A stretch of 15,566 nucleotides of DNA from Thermoflexales bacterium (GCA_017882055.1 JADGQE010000028.1:1-15566); one strand, 5' to 3'; positions 5,579-13,430 are shown, counted from the stretch's first letter. Notes: generated from the sequence alone by a model not told the origin. A program made the numbers and translations.

Positions 5579-6787
5579 TTATTCACCTGAATTCCTGAGT
5601 TGTTTATAAGCCGGGCGACGTGAGCCGTCGGGGCGCAGCAGCCCGTAAGCCGATTCAGGTCTTCCCGGCCCTAGCAGCGGCGCGACATTGAGATTCCAGA
5701 TGATCAGCGGCCCGATCCAGGCTCGATCACGGCGCAGTTGCATTGCCCGAATGAGGTACGTGGCTTGATCAGCTTCGGTCACTTCGCGCGCGTATTCCCA
5801 GCCGGTGGTATTGACTGAGCCAAAACGCTCGATCGAGGGCCAACCGACTTCGGTGATCCAGATTGGCAGATTGATGTTGGCTTCACTCAAAATCGCATGG
5901 TAGTCTTCAAGCGTATCCAGAAAAAAGAAACTGGGATGGCGGTTGAAGCCGGACGCTTTGTGTGCGCCGTCGGCGGCGCGTTCGTCGGGCGGATTGGCAG
6001 CACCGTAGGGATGCGCGCCGATCGCATCGACTAAATCGCCCACGCCGGCTGCAGTCATCTCGCGCAAGTACACGCGATCATCGATGGCGTTGACCTTGTC
6101 GTCGATGCCGGTTGTGCCGGGTGCGCCGCTGATGATGATGGCGTCGGGATCGCCTTCGCGCACACCGGCCGCGCCTTGCTTGATCAACTCCACAAATTTT
6201 TCCGCGCCGAGATCGAAGCCGCGCCACTCACGCCGCAAGTTGGGTTCGTTCCACAATTCGTAGGCGGCCACGCTGCCTTTGTAGCGCGTCGATAGCGCGT
6301 GCATAAAATCATGGAAGAGGGTGAAATCGGTTGGCGGGCCGTCTTCTTCGACCGGCTCTGCACGCGAGAAGCCCGGCGCGCGCGCAACGCTGAATAGAAT
6401 CTTCAAGCCGCGGGCTTTGGCCTGGGCAACCAGGTGATCGATCTCGCCCCAGCGATAGAGTCCGCGCGCATATTCGATGGAATTCCAATCGATTTGCTGC
6501 TTGATCCAACCCACTCCCAGATCGGCGGCTTGCTCGATGCCTTGGTCGCCATCGGGTCCGATGAATTGTCCCTGCACGCCGATGTCGGGCTTGGGGATCG
6601 GCGTCGGAGTTGGCGAAGGAGTGACCGTGGGCAGTGGCGATGAAGCAGGTGCCGGGATCGAAGTCGGCGTCGAAGTATTTGCCGGGGTGGGTGAACGATC
6701 GGGTGTGGGCAATGGCTTCGGCGCAGACGTGGCACAGGCCGCGATGATGCCGGCGATCGCAATGAAGAGTAGATTTCGAATGGACAT
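5579..6787 (-). CDS. Glycoside-hydrolase-like lipoprotein (clan A TIM barrel)
   Basis: A 402-residue exported lipoprotein. The signal peptide ends at IIAAC with the Cys at residue 18. It is followed by a roughly 50-residue Pro/Thr/Ser tether (19-68) and then a single catalytic domain (about 69-400). The domain has clan A hallmarks: an acid/base Glu in ELWNEPN (Glu181) after strand beta-4, and a nucleophile Glu in WITEVGWPS (Glu313) on strand beta-7. AHPYG (258-262) and WNLN (about 363-366) are further barrel loops. It resembles GH5/GH39-like retaining beta-glycosidases that attack beta-linked polysaccharides at the cell surface. The exact family and substrate are not readable. The ATG at 6787 has no ribosome-binding site, and a weak -10-like TACGAT ends six bases before it, so it may also be leaderless. 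It heads the unit with the glutaredoxin-like and alpha/beta hydrolase genes. Confidence 0.85.
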   Translation of the reverse strand: MSIRNLLFIAIAGIIAACATSAPKPLPTPDRSPTPANTSTPTSIPAPASSPLPTVTPSPTPTPIPKPDIGVQGQFIGPDGDQGIEQAADLGVGWIKQQIDWNSIEYARGLYRWGEIDHLVAQAKARGLKILFSVARAPGFSRAEPVEEDGPPTDFTLFHDFMHALSTRYKGSVAAYELWNEPNLRREWRGFDLGAEKFVELIKQGAAGVREGDPDAIIISGAPGTTGIDDKVNAIDDRVYLREMTAAGVGDLVDAIGAHPYGAANPPDERAADGAHKASGFNRHPSFFFLDTLEDYHAILSEANINLPIWITEVGWPSIERFGSVNTTGWEYAREVTEADQATYLIRAMQLRRDRAWIGPLIIWNLNVAPLLGPGRPESAYGLLRPDGSRRPAYKQLRNSGE

Positions 6788-6958
6788 GCGCCCATCGTAC
6801 CACAGTCAAACGAAGGCCCCCACAAAAGCTCAGGGGCATCAGGCTTTTATCTCGGTGCGCTAGACTGGAGTTTAGAGTGCATAGTTCGGGGCAGTGTATG
6901 ATCGAATGTGATGCCGGTCAATCGTGCAGCTGCGCGTGCCCGATAAGACATATCGCAG
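6788..6958. other. Divergent intergenic region
   Basis: This spacer separates two divergent genes and must hold their promoters. The minus side has TACGAT at 6794-6799, six bases from the ATG of the glycosidase-like gene. The plus side ends in the TATAAT box at 6959-6964. A short AAAAGC/GCTTTT inverted pair (6824-6829 with 6843-6848) has no clear role. No small gene with a ribosome-binding site is visible. Confidence 0.45.
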
Positions 6959-6964
6959 TATAAT
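6959..6964 (+). promoter_or_regulatory. Consensus -10 box of the epoxide-hydrolase-type gene
   Basis: A perfect TATAAT on the plus strand, 41 bases before the ATG at 7006. It would give a leader of about 35 nt that includes the GAGGAG ribosome-binding site. No good -35 hexamer sits 16-18 bases upstream. Confidence 0.5.
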
Positions 6965-7005
6965 TGTATCCGATGGAATCATTCTGTTTGAGTGAGGAGT
7001 CGACG

Positions 7006-8010
7006 ATGAGCCGAACTCGGTTTCGATGGTTTTTCATTGGATTGGCAGTGGGTGCGGCGGCAGCCTCAGCACGGCAGGCACGCGCCAGGCGATTGGCGCT
7101 GGCGGCTCGATCGGAAGTATTGACTCGACGCGCCGTCGAACGGTTGGGCGTGCCGGCTGAATCGAAATATATGACGGTGAACGGCGTACGCTTGCATACA
7201 ATCGTGGCCGGCCCGGAAGATGGAGCGCTGATCGTTTTGCTGCATGGCTTCCCGGAAAACTGGTATACATGGCGCAAGCAAATCGGGCCGCTCGTGCAGG
7301 CCGGCTATCGTGTGGTGGCGCCTGATCAGCGCGGTTATAATCTCAGCGACAAGCCGGCGGAAGTTTCGAGTTATCGGCTCAATACGTTGACGGCCGATAT
7401 TCGCGAACTGATTCGCGCTTTTGGCCGCGAGCGCGCGATCATCGTCGGGCACGATTGGGGCGGGGGTGTGGCCTGGCAGTTTGCGATGAACTATCCGGAA
7501 GCGACTGAGAAGTTGATTGTGATGAACGCTCCGCATACGGCCAGGTTTGCGCACGAATTGAAGGAAAACCCGGCCCAGCGCCGCAAATCATGGTATATGG
7601 GCTATTTCCAGATTCCGTGGCTGCCTGAAACGCAACTCGGCTTCGCGCCAATGTATTCTGCGACGGTAGCTTTTCGGCAGATGGCCGTTCGGAAGAACGC
7701 GTTCACCGACGACGATCTGGAAGTGATGGCCGCGTCACTGGCGCAGCCCGGCGCGTTGACGGCGATGCTTAACTGGTATCGCGCTGCGTTTCGTTACCGT
7801 GACTCACGGGCAGTCCCGGTGATTGAAACGCCGTCGCTATTGATTTGGGCCGAAGATGATTTCGCCCTGGGCAAGTCGCTGACGTTTGGGCTTGAGAAAT
7901 GGGTGCCGAATCTGCGCATTCACTACATTCCCGATTGCGGCCACTGGGTGCAGAATGAAGCGCCCGACGAAGTCAACGAGCAGCTGCTCGGTTTTTTGAA
8001 ATCCGATTGA
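7006..8010 (+). CDS. Membrane-anchored alpha/beta hydrolase, epoxide hydrolase type
   Basis: A 334-residue protein of the soluble epoxide hydrolase/haloalkane dehalogenase branch. The nucleophile is Asp150 in GHDWGG, not Ser. Other family marks are HGFPENWYTW (residues 80-89), DQRGYNLSDKP (107-117), YFQIPWLPE (200-208, the cap segment with nearby Tyr), the acid Asp285 in WAEDD and His313 in CGHWVQNEAP. Cap Tyr197, Tyr200 and Tyr258 are candidates for epoxide activation, which favours epoxide hydrolase over dehalogenase. Residues about 8-22 form one hydrophobic segment after an Arg-rich start, so the enzyme is probably tethered to the membrane. The ATG at 7006 was chosen because GAGGAG lies six bases upstream; the in-frame starts at 6964 (which overlaps the -10 box) and 6973 have no such site. 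It is transcribed alone and converges on the epimerase gene. Confidence 0.9.
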   Translation: MSRTRFRWFFIGLAVGAAAASARQARARRLALAARSEVLTRRAVERLGVPAESKYMTVNGVRLHTIVAGPEDGALIVLLHGFPENWYTWRKQIGPLVQAGYRVVAPDQRGYNLSDKPAEVSSYRLNTLTADIRELIRAFGRERAIIVGHDWGGGVAWQFAMNYPEATEKLIVMNAPHTARFAHELKENPAQRRKSWYMGYFQIPWLPETQLGFAPMYSATVAFRQMAVRKNAFTDDDLEVMAASLAQPGALTAMLNWYRAAFRYRDSRAVPVIETPSLLIWAEDDFALGKSLTFGLEKWVPNLRIHYIPDCGHWVQNEAPDEVNEQLLGFLKSD

Positions 8011-8036
8011 CGAACTGCGGGTGCTCGCAACACCAG

Positions 8037-8070
8037 ACCTGCCAGGTTTACACGAAGTGACCTGGCAGGT
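8037..8070. terminator. Bidirectional terminator between convergent genes
   Basis: A perfect 11-bp stem, ACCTGCCAGGT (8037-8047) with ACCTGGCAGGT (8060-8070), over a 12-nt loop. It lies 26 bases after the plus-strand hydrolase stop and directly against the stop codon of the minus-strand epimerase. A short T-rich run follows on the plus strand and none on the minus. The ACCTGCCAGGT wording looks like a dispersed repeat used as a terminator. Confidence 0.7.
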
Positions 8071-9027
8071 TTACTTGAATTGCGCGATGACTTCGTCCAG
8101 TGTTTGCTCGAGGCCGATCGTCGGCTGCCAGCCGATGGCCGCTTTAATCCTGGTGGTATCTGGTACGCGGCGGCGCATATCCTCGAAGCCCGCGCCATAG
8201 GCTTGATCATAGGGAATCAGCTTGATTTCGGATTGGCTGCCTGCTCGGCTCCGAATACGCTTTGCCAGATCGAGGATGGTAATCTCTTCACTGCTGCCAA
8301 TGTTGAAGATCTCACCGATGGCTTTGGCTTCTTGACTCAAGCCGACTACCGCGCGCACCGCATCTTTCACGTGGCAGAAACAGCGTGTCTGTTGGCCGTC
8401 CCCGTAAACGGTTAGCGGCTGCCCGGCGGCGGCCTGCCTGGCCAGGCGCGGAATCACCATGCCGTAAGTTCCGGTCTGGCGCGGACCGACCGTGTTGAAG
8501 AATCGGCCGATAATCACGGGCACGCCAAATTGTTGGTGATAAGCCAGTGCCAAAAACTCATCCATCGCTTTTGATTCGGCGTAACTCCAGCGGCTTTTGA
8601 TCGTCGGCCCCATTACCCGATCGCCGTCTTCGCGAAACGGAATCGCTTCGCTCTTGCCGTAGACTTCCGACGTCGAAGCGATCACTACCATCTTGCGATA
8701 CCGGCGAGCGAGACGCAGCACAATCTCGGTGCCGATCAGGTTAGTCTCGATGGTGCGAACCGGATCTTTGATAACCAACTCGACGCCGATTGCGGCGGCC
8801 AGATGATAAATGGTATCGCACTCGCTGACCAGCCGGTCCATCACCGTTTCAGTGCGGATGTTTTCGTAGACGAATTGAAAGTTGGGGTGGGGCAGCAAAT
8901 GATCGATATTTTCAATTCGCCCCGTCGACAGATCGTCGATGGCGATGACGTGCTGGCCCTGATCGAGCAAGGCTTCGGCTAAATGGCTGCCGATGAAGCC
9001 GGCTCCGCCCGTGATGAGCGCACGCAT
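8071..9027 (-). CDS. NAD-dependent sugar-nucleotide epimerase/dehydratase (extended SDR)
   Basis: A 318-residue cytoplasmic extended short-chain dehydrogenase acting on nucleotide sugars. It has the NAD-binding GGAGFIG (residues 7-13), DDLSTG (31-36), HLAAAIGVE (75-83), the catalytic STSEVYG (118-124), Tyr149 and Lys153 in SYAESK, and RFFNTVGPRQTG (175-186). The sequence resembles UDP-glucuronate decarboxylase, UDP-glucose 4-epimerase and dTDP-glucose 4,6-dehydratase relatives. GVELVIKDPVRTIETNLIGT and SRWSYAESK are most like decarboxylase/epimerase types, but the product cannot be fixed from sequence alone. The ATG overlaps the stop of the Wzz-type gene by one base (TAATG), so they form one operon. 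That pairing suggests it supplies an activated sugar for the polysaccharide whose chain length the neighbour controls. Confidence 0.93.
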   Translation of the reverse strand: MRALITGGAGFIGSHLAEALLDQGQHVIAIDDLSTGRIENIDHLLPHPNFQFVYENIRTETVMDRLVSECDTIYHLAAAIGVELVIKDPVRTIETNLIGTEIVLRLARRYRKMVVIASTSEVYGKSEAIPFREDGDRVMGPTIKSRWSYAESKAMDEFLALAYHQQFGVPVIIGRFFNTVGPRQTGTYGMVIPRLARQAAAGQPLTVYGDGQQTRCFCHVKDAVRAVVGLSQEAKAIGEIFNIGSSEEITILDLAKRIRSRAGSQSEIKLIPYDQAYGAGFEDMRRRVPDTTRIKAAIGWQPTIGLEQTLDEVIAQFK

Positions 9028-10307
9028 TAGACGCGTTCCTTTTCCTCGGCGGCCAGCGAGAATTGCATTTGACCTATGGCTGCGACCTGGATGCGCGGTT
9101 GGCGGGCTTCAATTACGAAAGCCGCGACGGCACCCACCATTAAGCCTACCAGCCCTGCCAGAACCGTGTTGACGACTTTCCTGGGCGCTATCGGCTCCGT
9201 AGGCACTGCGGCCTGGCTGGCGAGCCGTACTTCGCCACTGGTATCCTGGGCCGAGATTTGTGATTCGGTGACTTTCTTGGCGAGCGTTAAATAGGTATCG
9301 CGTGCCACATCGCGCTCACGGGTCAGTCGATCTAGTTCCGTGGTAGCCATCTGCAGATCGTGCTGCAAGGACTGAACTTGCGGCGTCAGAGCGTTGATCC
9401 GGGCCGTGACTTGCACGGCGCGCGCCTGAAGCGATTGATCGAGACCCGCCAGAAAAGATTTCTGTTCGTCAATTGTCTTGCTGGACAGCAAAGTTGCGTC
9501 GGTGAATTGGATTTGAAGTGGAACACTCCCGGAGATGTTCAACGAGCTGACCTGCAACAGCAAACTCGATAGATCGTCGGCTACTTTTGCAGAACTGGCC
9601 GATGGTTGGGCTGACAAACGATCTTTTAGCAGACTGGTGTTCGCTCTCAGATCCGCCAGCAGCTCGTTGGTCTTCAGCGCATTGCTCAGTTCGTTTAGAC
9701 TCGCTTGCAGTTTGCTATCGATAATACTGCCGTCATACCGGCCTTGATAGTCCACCAGGGTCTGTTCGGCACTCGCCAATCTGGCTTTAGCTTCGTTGGC
9801 CTGCGTCTCGAAGAAGGTGGCACCGGCTTCTCGCTGGGCATATAACTCGTTGACGCAGGTCACGTAATCGGTCGCCCAGGCATTGCTGAGCTGAGCCGCC
9901 AGGCTGGGGTTTTCATTTTGCGCGCTGAGTTGAATGACGCTGGCATCGGTGCCGTTCCTGGCATTGAGGCCTCGCTTGAACTCAGCAAGTGTGAGATTCT
10001 GCCGGGGTAACTGGCCGCGAAACCGATCGAATAATTTTTGCAGGACATCGTCTGAAATCGCCAGCTGCGGAAGGGATTTGTTGCTTGAGGCTACACCGGT
10101 ATCTTGCGTAGTTGCAATCCGCGGATCGAACTCGAGCTGATACAGAGGCTTAGTTACCACGATCAAGGCAGTGGCTTCGTAGGTGGGCGGTGTCACGGAA
10201 CCGACCCCCAACCCTGCGGCGGCCGCGATCACCGCTATCACGACAATCAGTCGCCAATGCCGGGACAAAACACTGAAGTATTTCCTCAAGTCAATTTCGT
10301 CTTCCAA
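9027..10307 (-). CDS. Wzz-type polysaccharide chain-length determinant
   Basis: A 426-residue inner-membrane polysaccharide co-polymerase. The N-terminus MEDEIDLRKYFSVLSRHW is the usual start of this family. It is followed by TM1 (about 17-36), a long extracytoplasmic region with coiled-coil character (about 150-345), the Wzz-typical PTEPIAPRK just before TM2 (about 378-401) and a 25-residue cytoplasmic tail. There is no Walker A or tyrosine-kinase domain, so any BY-kinase would be separate. TTG at 10305-10307 was chosen as the start because AAGGA stands eight bases upstream and the peptide then matches the family. A longer frame from a TTG at 10328 has no ribosome-binding site. The gene is driven by the near-consensus promoter at 10352-10381 and overlaps the epimerase gene by one base. 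Confidence 0.9.
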   Translation of the reverse strand: MEDEIDLRKYFSVLSRHWRLIVVIAVIAAAAGLGVGSVTPPTYEATALIVVTKPLYQLEFDPRIATTQDTGVASSNKSLPQLAISDDVLQKLFDRFRGQLPRQNLTLAEFKRGLNARNGTDASVIQLSAQNENPSLAAQLSNAWATDYVTCVNELYAQREAGATFFETQANEAKARLASAEQTLVDYQGRYDGSIIDSKLQASLNELSNALKTNELLADLRANTSLLKDRLSAQPSASSAKVADDLSSLLLQVSSLNISGSVPLQIQFTDATLLSSKTIDEQKSFLAGLDQSLQARAVQVTARINALTPQVQSLQHDLQMATTELDRLTRERDVARDTYLTLAKKVTESQISAQDTSGEVRLASQAAVPTEPIAPRKVVNTVLAGLVGLMVGAVAAFVIEARQPRIQVAAIGQMQFSLAAEEKERV

Positions 10308-10351
10308 GGTGATTATCCTTACAATCAAAAGGTGGCTGGAGACAGGGGCTG

Positions 10352-10381
10352 ATTATAGCCCTATCGACCAGACTTCGTCAA
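10352..10381 (-). promoter_or_regulatory. Near-consensus sigma-70-type promoter of the wzz-epimerase operon
   Basis: On the minus strand TTGACG (10376-10381) and TATAAT (10352-10357) are 18 bases apart. This predicts a start near 10345 and a leader of about 38 nt with AAGGA before the TTG start codon. It is the best promoter match in the window. Confidence 0.75.
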
Positions 10382-10451
10382 GAAAAGGGCTCACGAAGAT
10401 CACGCGCGATGATTCAGCGCGCGGTTTCTCCGCTCGAACTGCTTTCCCAAG

Positions 10452-10484
10452 GCAAAGTCCGGCTGGCAGATAGCCGGACTTTGC
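10452..10484 (-). terminator. Terminator-like hairpin after the LysM-PA14 gene
   Basis: A perfect 13-bp stem, GCAAAGTCCGGCT (10452-10464) with AGCCGGACTTTGC (10472-10484), over a 7-nt loop. It lies 30 bases after the minus-strand stop codon. There is no long T-run, but stem strength and position favour transcript termination or 3'-end protection. It also insulates the wzz promoter. Confidence 0.7.
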
Positions 10485-10514
10485 AGATAGCGCAGCGGAT
10501 GTCATCGACCGTGA

Positions 10515-11795
10515 TTACTTGATCTTATCCCACCATACCGTGATGAGTGCTTCATGCCCGAATTGGTAGTATTCGACTTTCACGGTATGCACTCCGGCGG
10601 TAAGATTGATCGTGCCGATGACTTTGGTGCCCGCGTGATTGGACCATTCATTGACGACCAGCTGATCATCGACGTAAATTCTTACACCATCGTCGACTAT
10701 CGCGCTGAACTGGTACAACCCGGTATCGAATTGCTGGGTGCTGATCCAACGCGCCGACCACAGGTTCTTGCCAATACCCGGGCCGGGTGAGCTGGTACCC
10801 CAGTTGAAATTGATGCTTGGATCGATTCGTGTAAAGGCCAGGCCGCCAAGATCCTGATTGGCGAAGTAAGAACCGGTCCAGACGCCACTGGGGCCGCCGG
10901 TGCTGCCTGGGGTGGCCGTGGCGCCGGGAATGGGTGTGGCCGATGGATTGGGGGTTACGCGCGCCCAACTGAGATAAGCCGAGCCGTTGCCGGATGATTT
11001 GAACATCTCCATGCGAATGGTGTGGTAGCCGGCGCCCAGCGGCACATCGGCCGTGAAGGCTGCGCCACCGGTCTGTATCCACTTATCGATCTGCAGGACA
11101 TTATCCACGTAAAGCCGGAAGCCGTTATCGGCTGCGGCCGTAAATTGGAAGGTGGCTGTGCCCCAGTAAAGTGTGCGAGTCCAGCGCACCGAATAGGCTT
11201 CCGCTGAGACTTTAGAGGTGGGCCAGCCGGCGCCCCAATTGAAGTTGATCTGAGAATCGTTGCGCACCAGTGACGGCTGACCGTCCAGTGTGGCGTTGTT
11301 GAAATACTCGCCTTTCCACTGTGGATAGCTGGCGCCCGGCGTTGGGCTTACACCTGGAATCCATAACACTGTGCCAGCATAGATAAAGTTGGCATTGGTC
11401 AAACCATTGGCGTAGATGATGCGAAAAATTGAAACGCCAAATTTTCCAGCGATGGAACCAAGCGTATCGCCCCATTTCACCGTGTAATAAAACCCTGCGC
11501 CCGTGCCGGGCTGCGGGTGTGGCTGGGGCTGCGGATTGGGGTTTGGTGCAGCGTTGCCGGGAATGCACAACGACTGTCCGACATAGACCAGATTTGGATT
11601 GAAGATGCCGTTAGCCTGCATCAACACATCGGTGGTCATGCCGTACTTCAAGCCAATCCGGAAGAGGTTTTCGCCCGATTGTACAATGTGGTAGGACACA
11701 CAACTCTGCAGCGGTGCGGCAGAGGCTGTACCAGCCATTGCGCTAACCAACAAAGCCACTGTGACCAATATCAACGCGAAACGACGAGTTACCAT
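10515..11795 (-). CDS. Secreted protein with two LysM and two PA14 domains
   Basis: A 426-residue exported protein. Residues 1-26 are a Sec signal peptide with an ASA-A cleavage site. LysM 1 (about 35-79, YHIVQSGENL) and LysM 2 (about 103-147, YYTVKWGDTL) bind peptidoglycan or similar glycans. A Pro/Asn/Gln linker separates them. PA14 domain 1 (about 159-280) and PA14 domain 2 (about 305-426) are beta-sandwich modules that often bind carbohydrate. Each has the GEYF/GSYF start, an INFNWG turn, and the DNGFRLYVD or DDGVRIYVD calcium-type loop. No catalytic domain is present. A likely role is wall-anchored adhesion or polysaccharide binding. The ATG at 11795 was chosen because AAGGAG lies six bases upstream; an in-frame ATG at 11834 would put 13 unnatural residues before the signal peptide. 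It is transcribed divergently from the CBS gene. Confidence 0.92.
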   Translation of the reverse strand: MVTRRFALILVTVALLVSAMAGTASAAPLQSCVSYHIVQSGENLFRIGLKYGMTTDVLMQANGIFNPNLVYVGQSLCIPGNAAPNPNPQPQPHPQPGTGAGFYYTVKWGDTLGSIAGKFGVSIFRIIYANGLTNANFIYAGTVLWIPGVSPTPGASYPQWKGEYFNNATLDGQPSLVRNDSQINFNWGAGWPTSKVSAEAYSVRWTRTLYWGTATFQFTAAADNGFRLYVDNVLQIDKWIQTGGAAFTADVPLGAGYHTIRMEMFKSSGNGSAYLSWARVTPNPSATPIPGATATPGSTGGPSGVWTGSYFANQDLGGLAFTRIDPSINFNWGTSSPGPGIGKNLWSARWISTQQFDTGLYQFSAIVDDGVRIYVDDQLVVNEWSNHAGTKVIGTINLTAGVHTVKVEYYQFGHEALITVWWDKIK

Positions 11796-11850
11796 GGCAG
11801 GCTCCTTTTTGATAGTAAAGCAATGACGTGACAAGTCCGCTTACACTCTT

Positions 11851-11879
11851 AATATACAATATAAGGGCAAGCAGTGCAA
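11851..11879 (-). promoter_or_regulatory. Candidate promoter of the LysM-PA14 gene
   Basis: On the minus strand TTGCAC (11874-11879) and TATATT (11851-11856) are 17 bases apart. The -10 is one base from consensus and the -35 is weaker. It lies about 55 bases before the ATG and back-to-back with the plus-strand promoter at 11886. Confidence 0.5.
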
Positions 11880-11885
11880 ACGGCT

Positions 11886-11914
11886 TTGACACTGATATTC
11901 TTTCGTGGTAACCT
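11886..11914 (+). promoter_or_regulatory. Candidate promoter of the CBS gene
   Basis: A perfect -35, TTGACA (11886-11891), is followed after 17 bases by TAACCT (11909-11914), which keeps the three most conserved -10 positions. Transcription would start near 11921, at the first unit of the heptamer repeat, giving a leader of about 100 nt. Confidence 0.5.
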
Positions 11915-11920
11915 GAATTT

Positions 11921-11990
11921 GGAAGTCCGAAGCGAGAAGTTAGAAACCAGAAGTTCGCAGCGTGTCTGGCCTCTTGCCTCTAACATCCAG
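11921..11990. repeat. Degenerate heptamer repeat cluster, AGAAGTT type
   Basis: Ten 7-bp units in unbroken register: GGAAGTC, CGAAGCG, AGAAGTT, AGAAACC, AGAAGTT, CGCAGCG, TGTCTGG, CCTCTTG, CCTCTAA, CATCCAG. The last units read as complements of the first type (for example TTAGAGG), so the cluster is head-to-head. It fills most of the 5' leader of the CBS gene. Confidence 0.8.
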
Positions 11991-12021
11991 TTGCAATCTT
12001 CAAAAGCCCAGGGGAGTTCGA

Positions 12022-13428
12022 ATGACCTCGACTAATTCATCTCCGTCTTTTTTCAATACTGTGCTGGATACCATTGGCCATACGCCGCTCGTTCGATTGA
12101 ATCGCGTCGTTGCAGGTGTGCGCTGCACGATTCTGGCGAAATTGGAATTTCTGAACCCCGGCGGCTCCGTGAAAGATCGCATCGGTCTGGCGATGATCGA
12201 AGAGGCCGAACGCAGCGGTCGATTGAAACCTGGCGGCACGCTTGTCGAAGCAACCTCCGGCAATACCGGCACCGGCCTGGCGATTGCAGCCGCCATCAAG
12301 GGTTACAAATGCATCTTCGTCATGCCCGATAAGATGAGCCAGGAAAAAGTTCGATTGCTGCGCGCTTTTGGCGCGCGCGTCGTCGTGACGCCGACCGCCG
12401 TCGAGCCGAACGATCCTCGATCCTATTACAATGTGAGCAAGCGCATCGTGGCCGAGACGCCCAACAGCGTCCTCGCCAATCAATACCACAATCCGATGAA
12501 TCCCGAAGCGCACTATCGGACGACCGGGCCGGAAATCTGGCAGCAGACGGCCGGCCAGATCAAAGCCTTTGTTTCCGGCATGGGCACTGGTGGCACGATC
12601 TCCGGCACGGGTCGTTATTTGAAGGAACAGAATCCCGGCGTCAAAGTAATTGGTGTCGATCCGATCGGCTCGCTGTTGTATGAGACGTGGCGCCTGGGCC
12701 GCGTGCCGACTGAACCTTACTTGAAGACTTACAAAATCGAAGGGATTGGCGAAGACTTCTTGCCCGGCGCAACCGATATGCGGGTCATTGATGAGGTTGT
12801 GCAGGTAAGCGATAAAGAATCGTTTTTGTTGACGCGCCGTCTCGTGCGTGAAGAAGGCCTCTTCTGCGGCGGCTCAAGCGGTTCGGCCGTGGCCGGTTTG
12901 CTGAGGTCTTCGATCGTTCAATCTTTCGGCCCGGACGATATCGTGGTGGTGATCCTGCCCGATTCCGGCTCGCGGTATCTCAGCAAGCTGTTCGACGACG
13001 AATGGATGCGTGAATACGGTTTCCTCGAATCAGCCTGGGGCGAGGCGCGCGTGTCCGATGTACTGGCCGCCCGACCGGGCCGCCGTTTGATCACTGCCTC
13101 ACCTTCCGATCGTGTGCGGGAGGTGATCAACGCGATGAAGACGCACGATATCTCGCAGATACCGGTGATGATGGACGGCCAGCTGATCGGCATGATCAGC
13201 GAATCGACCTTGCTCACGCAGATGGTCACCGCCGGCAGCAGCGCCGACGAATCGATCGCGGCGATTGTCAATCGACAGGTCACGACGGTCACGTCCGACA
13301 AAGCGCTTGAATCGGTGATGGGCTTGTTCGGCAGCAACCCGGCCGTCGTCGTGGTGGACAACGAGCAGGTGATAGGTATCCTGACCAAGATCGATCTGAT
13401 CGATTACCTGGCAGCGCATATGAAGTAG
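12022..13428 (+). CDS. cbs: Cystathionine beta-synthase with CBS-domain pair
   Basis: A 468-residue cytoplasmic PLP enzyme of the fold-type II family. It condenses serine (or O-acetylserine) with homocysteine to cystathionine. The Schiff-base Lys51 lies in NPGGSVKDR. The Asn loop TSGNTGTG (residues 78-85) and the phosphate-binding GTGGTISGTG (188-197) are present. Residues about 342-405 and 410-466 form a Bateman module of two CBS domains, the usual site for SAM or adenosyl-ligand control. The heme-binding N-terminal extension of animal enzymes is absent. The ATG at 12022 was chosen because GGGGAG precedes it and the peptide then starts like its family. A GTG at 11962 is in frame, but its 20-residue leader is repeat DNA. 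Cysteine synthase activity is possible, yet the CBS pair and full length favour CBS. The 3' remnant of a gamma-family trans-sulfuration enzyme lies 1.9 kb downstream. Confidence 0.92.
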   Translation: MTSTNSSPSFFNTVLDTIGHTPLVRLNRVVAGVRCTILAKLEFLNPGGSVKDRIGLAMIEEAERSGRLKPGGTLVEATSGNTGTGLAIAAAIKGYKCIFVMPDKMSQEKVRLLRAFGARVVVTPTAVEPNDPRSYYNVSKRIVAETPNSVLANQYHNPMNPEAHYRTTGPEIWQQTAGQIKAFVSGMGTGGTISGTGRYLKEQNPGVKVIGVDPIGSLLYETWRLGRVPTEPYLKTYKIEGIGEDFLPGATDMRVIDEVVQVSDKESFLLTRRLVREEGLFCGGSSGSAVAGLLRSSIVQSFGPDDIVVVILPDSGSRYLSKLFDDEWMREYGFLESAWGEARVSDVLAARPGRRLITASPSDRVREVINAMKTHDISQIPVMMDGQLIGMISESTLLTQMVTAGSSADESIAAIVNRQVTTVTSDKALESVMGLFGSNPAVVVVDNEQVIGILTKIDLIDYLAAHMK

Positions 13429-13430
13429 CA

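Noticed and set aside
6824..6848. AAAAGC/GCTTTT inverted pair in the divergent promoter region
   Set aside because: Only 6 bp of stem, a 13-nt loop and no gene end nearby, so too weak to call a terminator or riboswitch.
11921..11990. Possible CRISPR array or riboswitch in the CBS leader
   Set aside because: Units are 7 bp, with no repeat-spacer alternation, no cas genes and no recognisable SAM-riboswitch core.
11962..12021. A GTG start that would lengthen CBS by 20 residues
   Set aside because: The added peptide is repeat DNA and the ATG at 12022 has GGGGAG in place.
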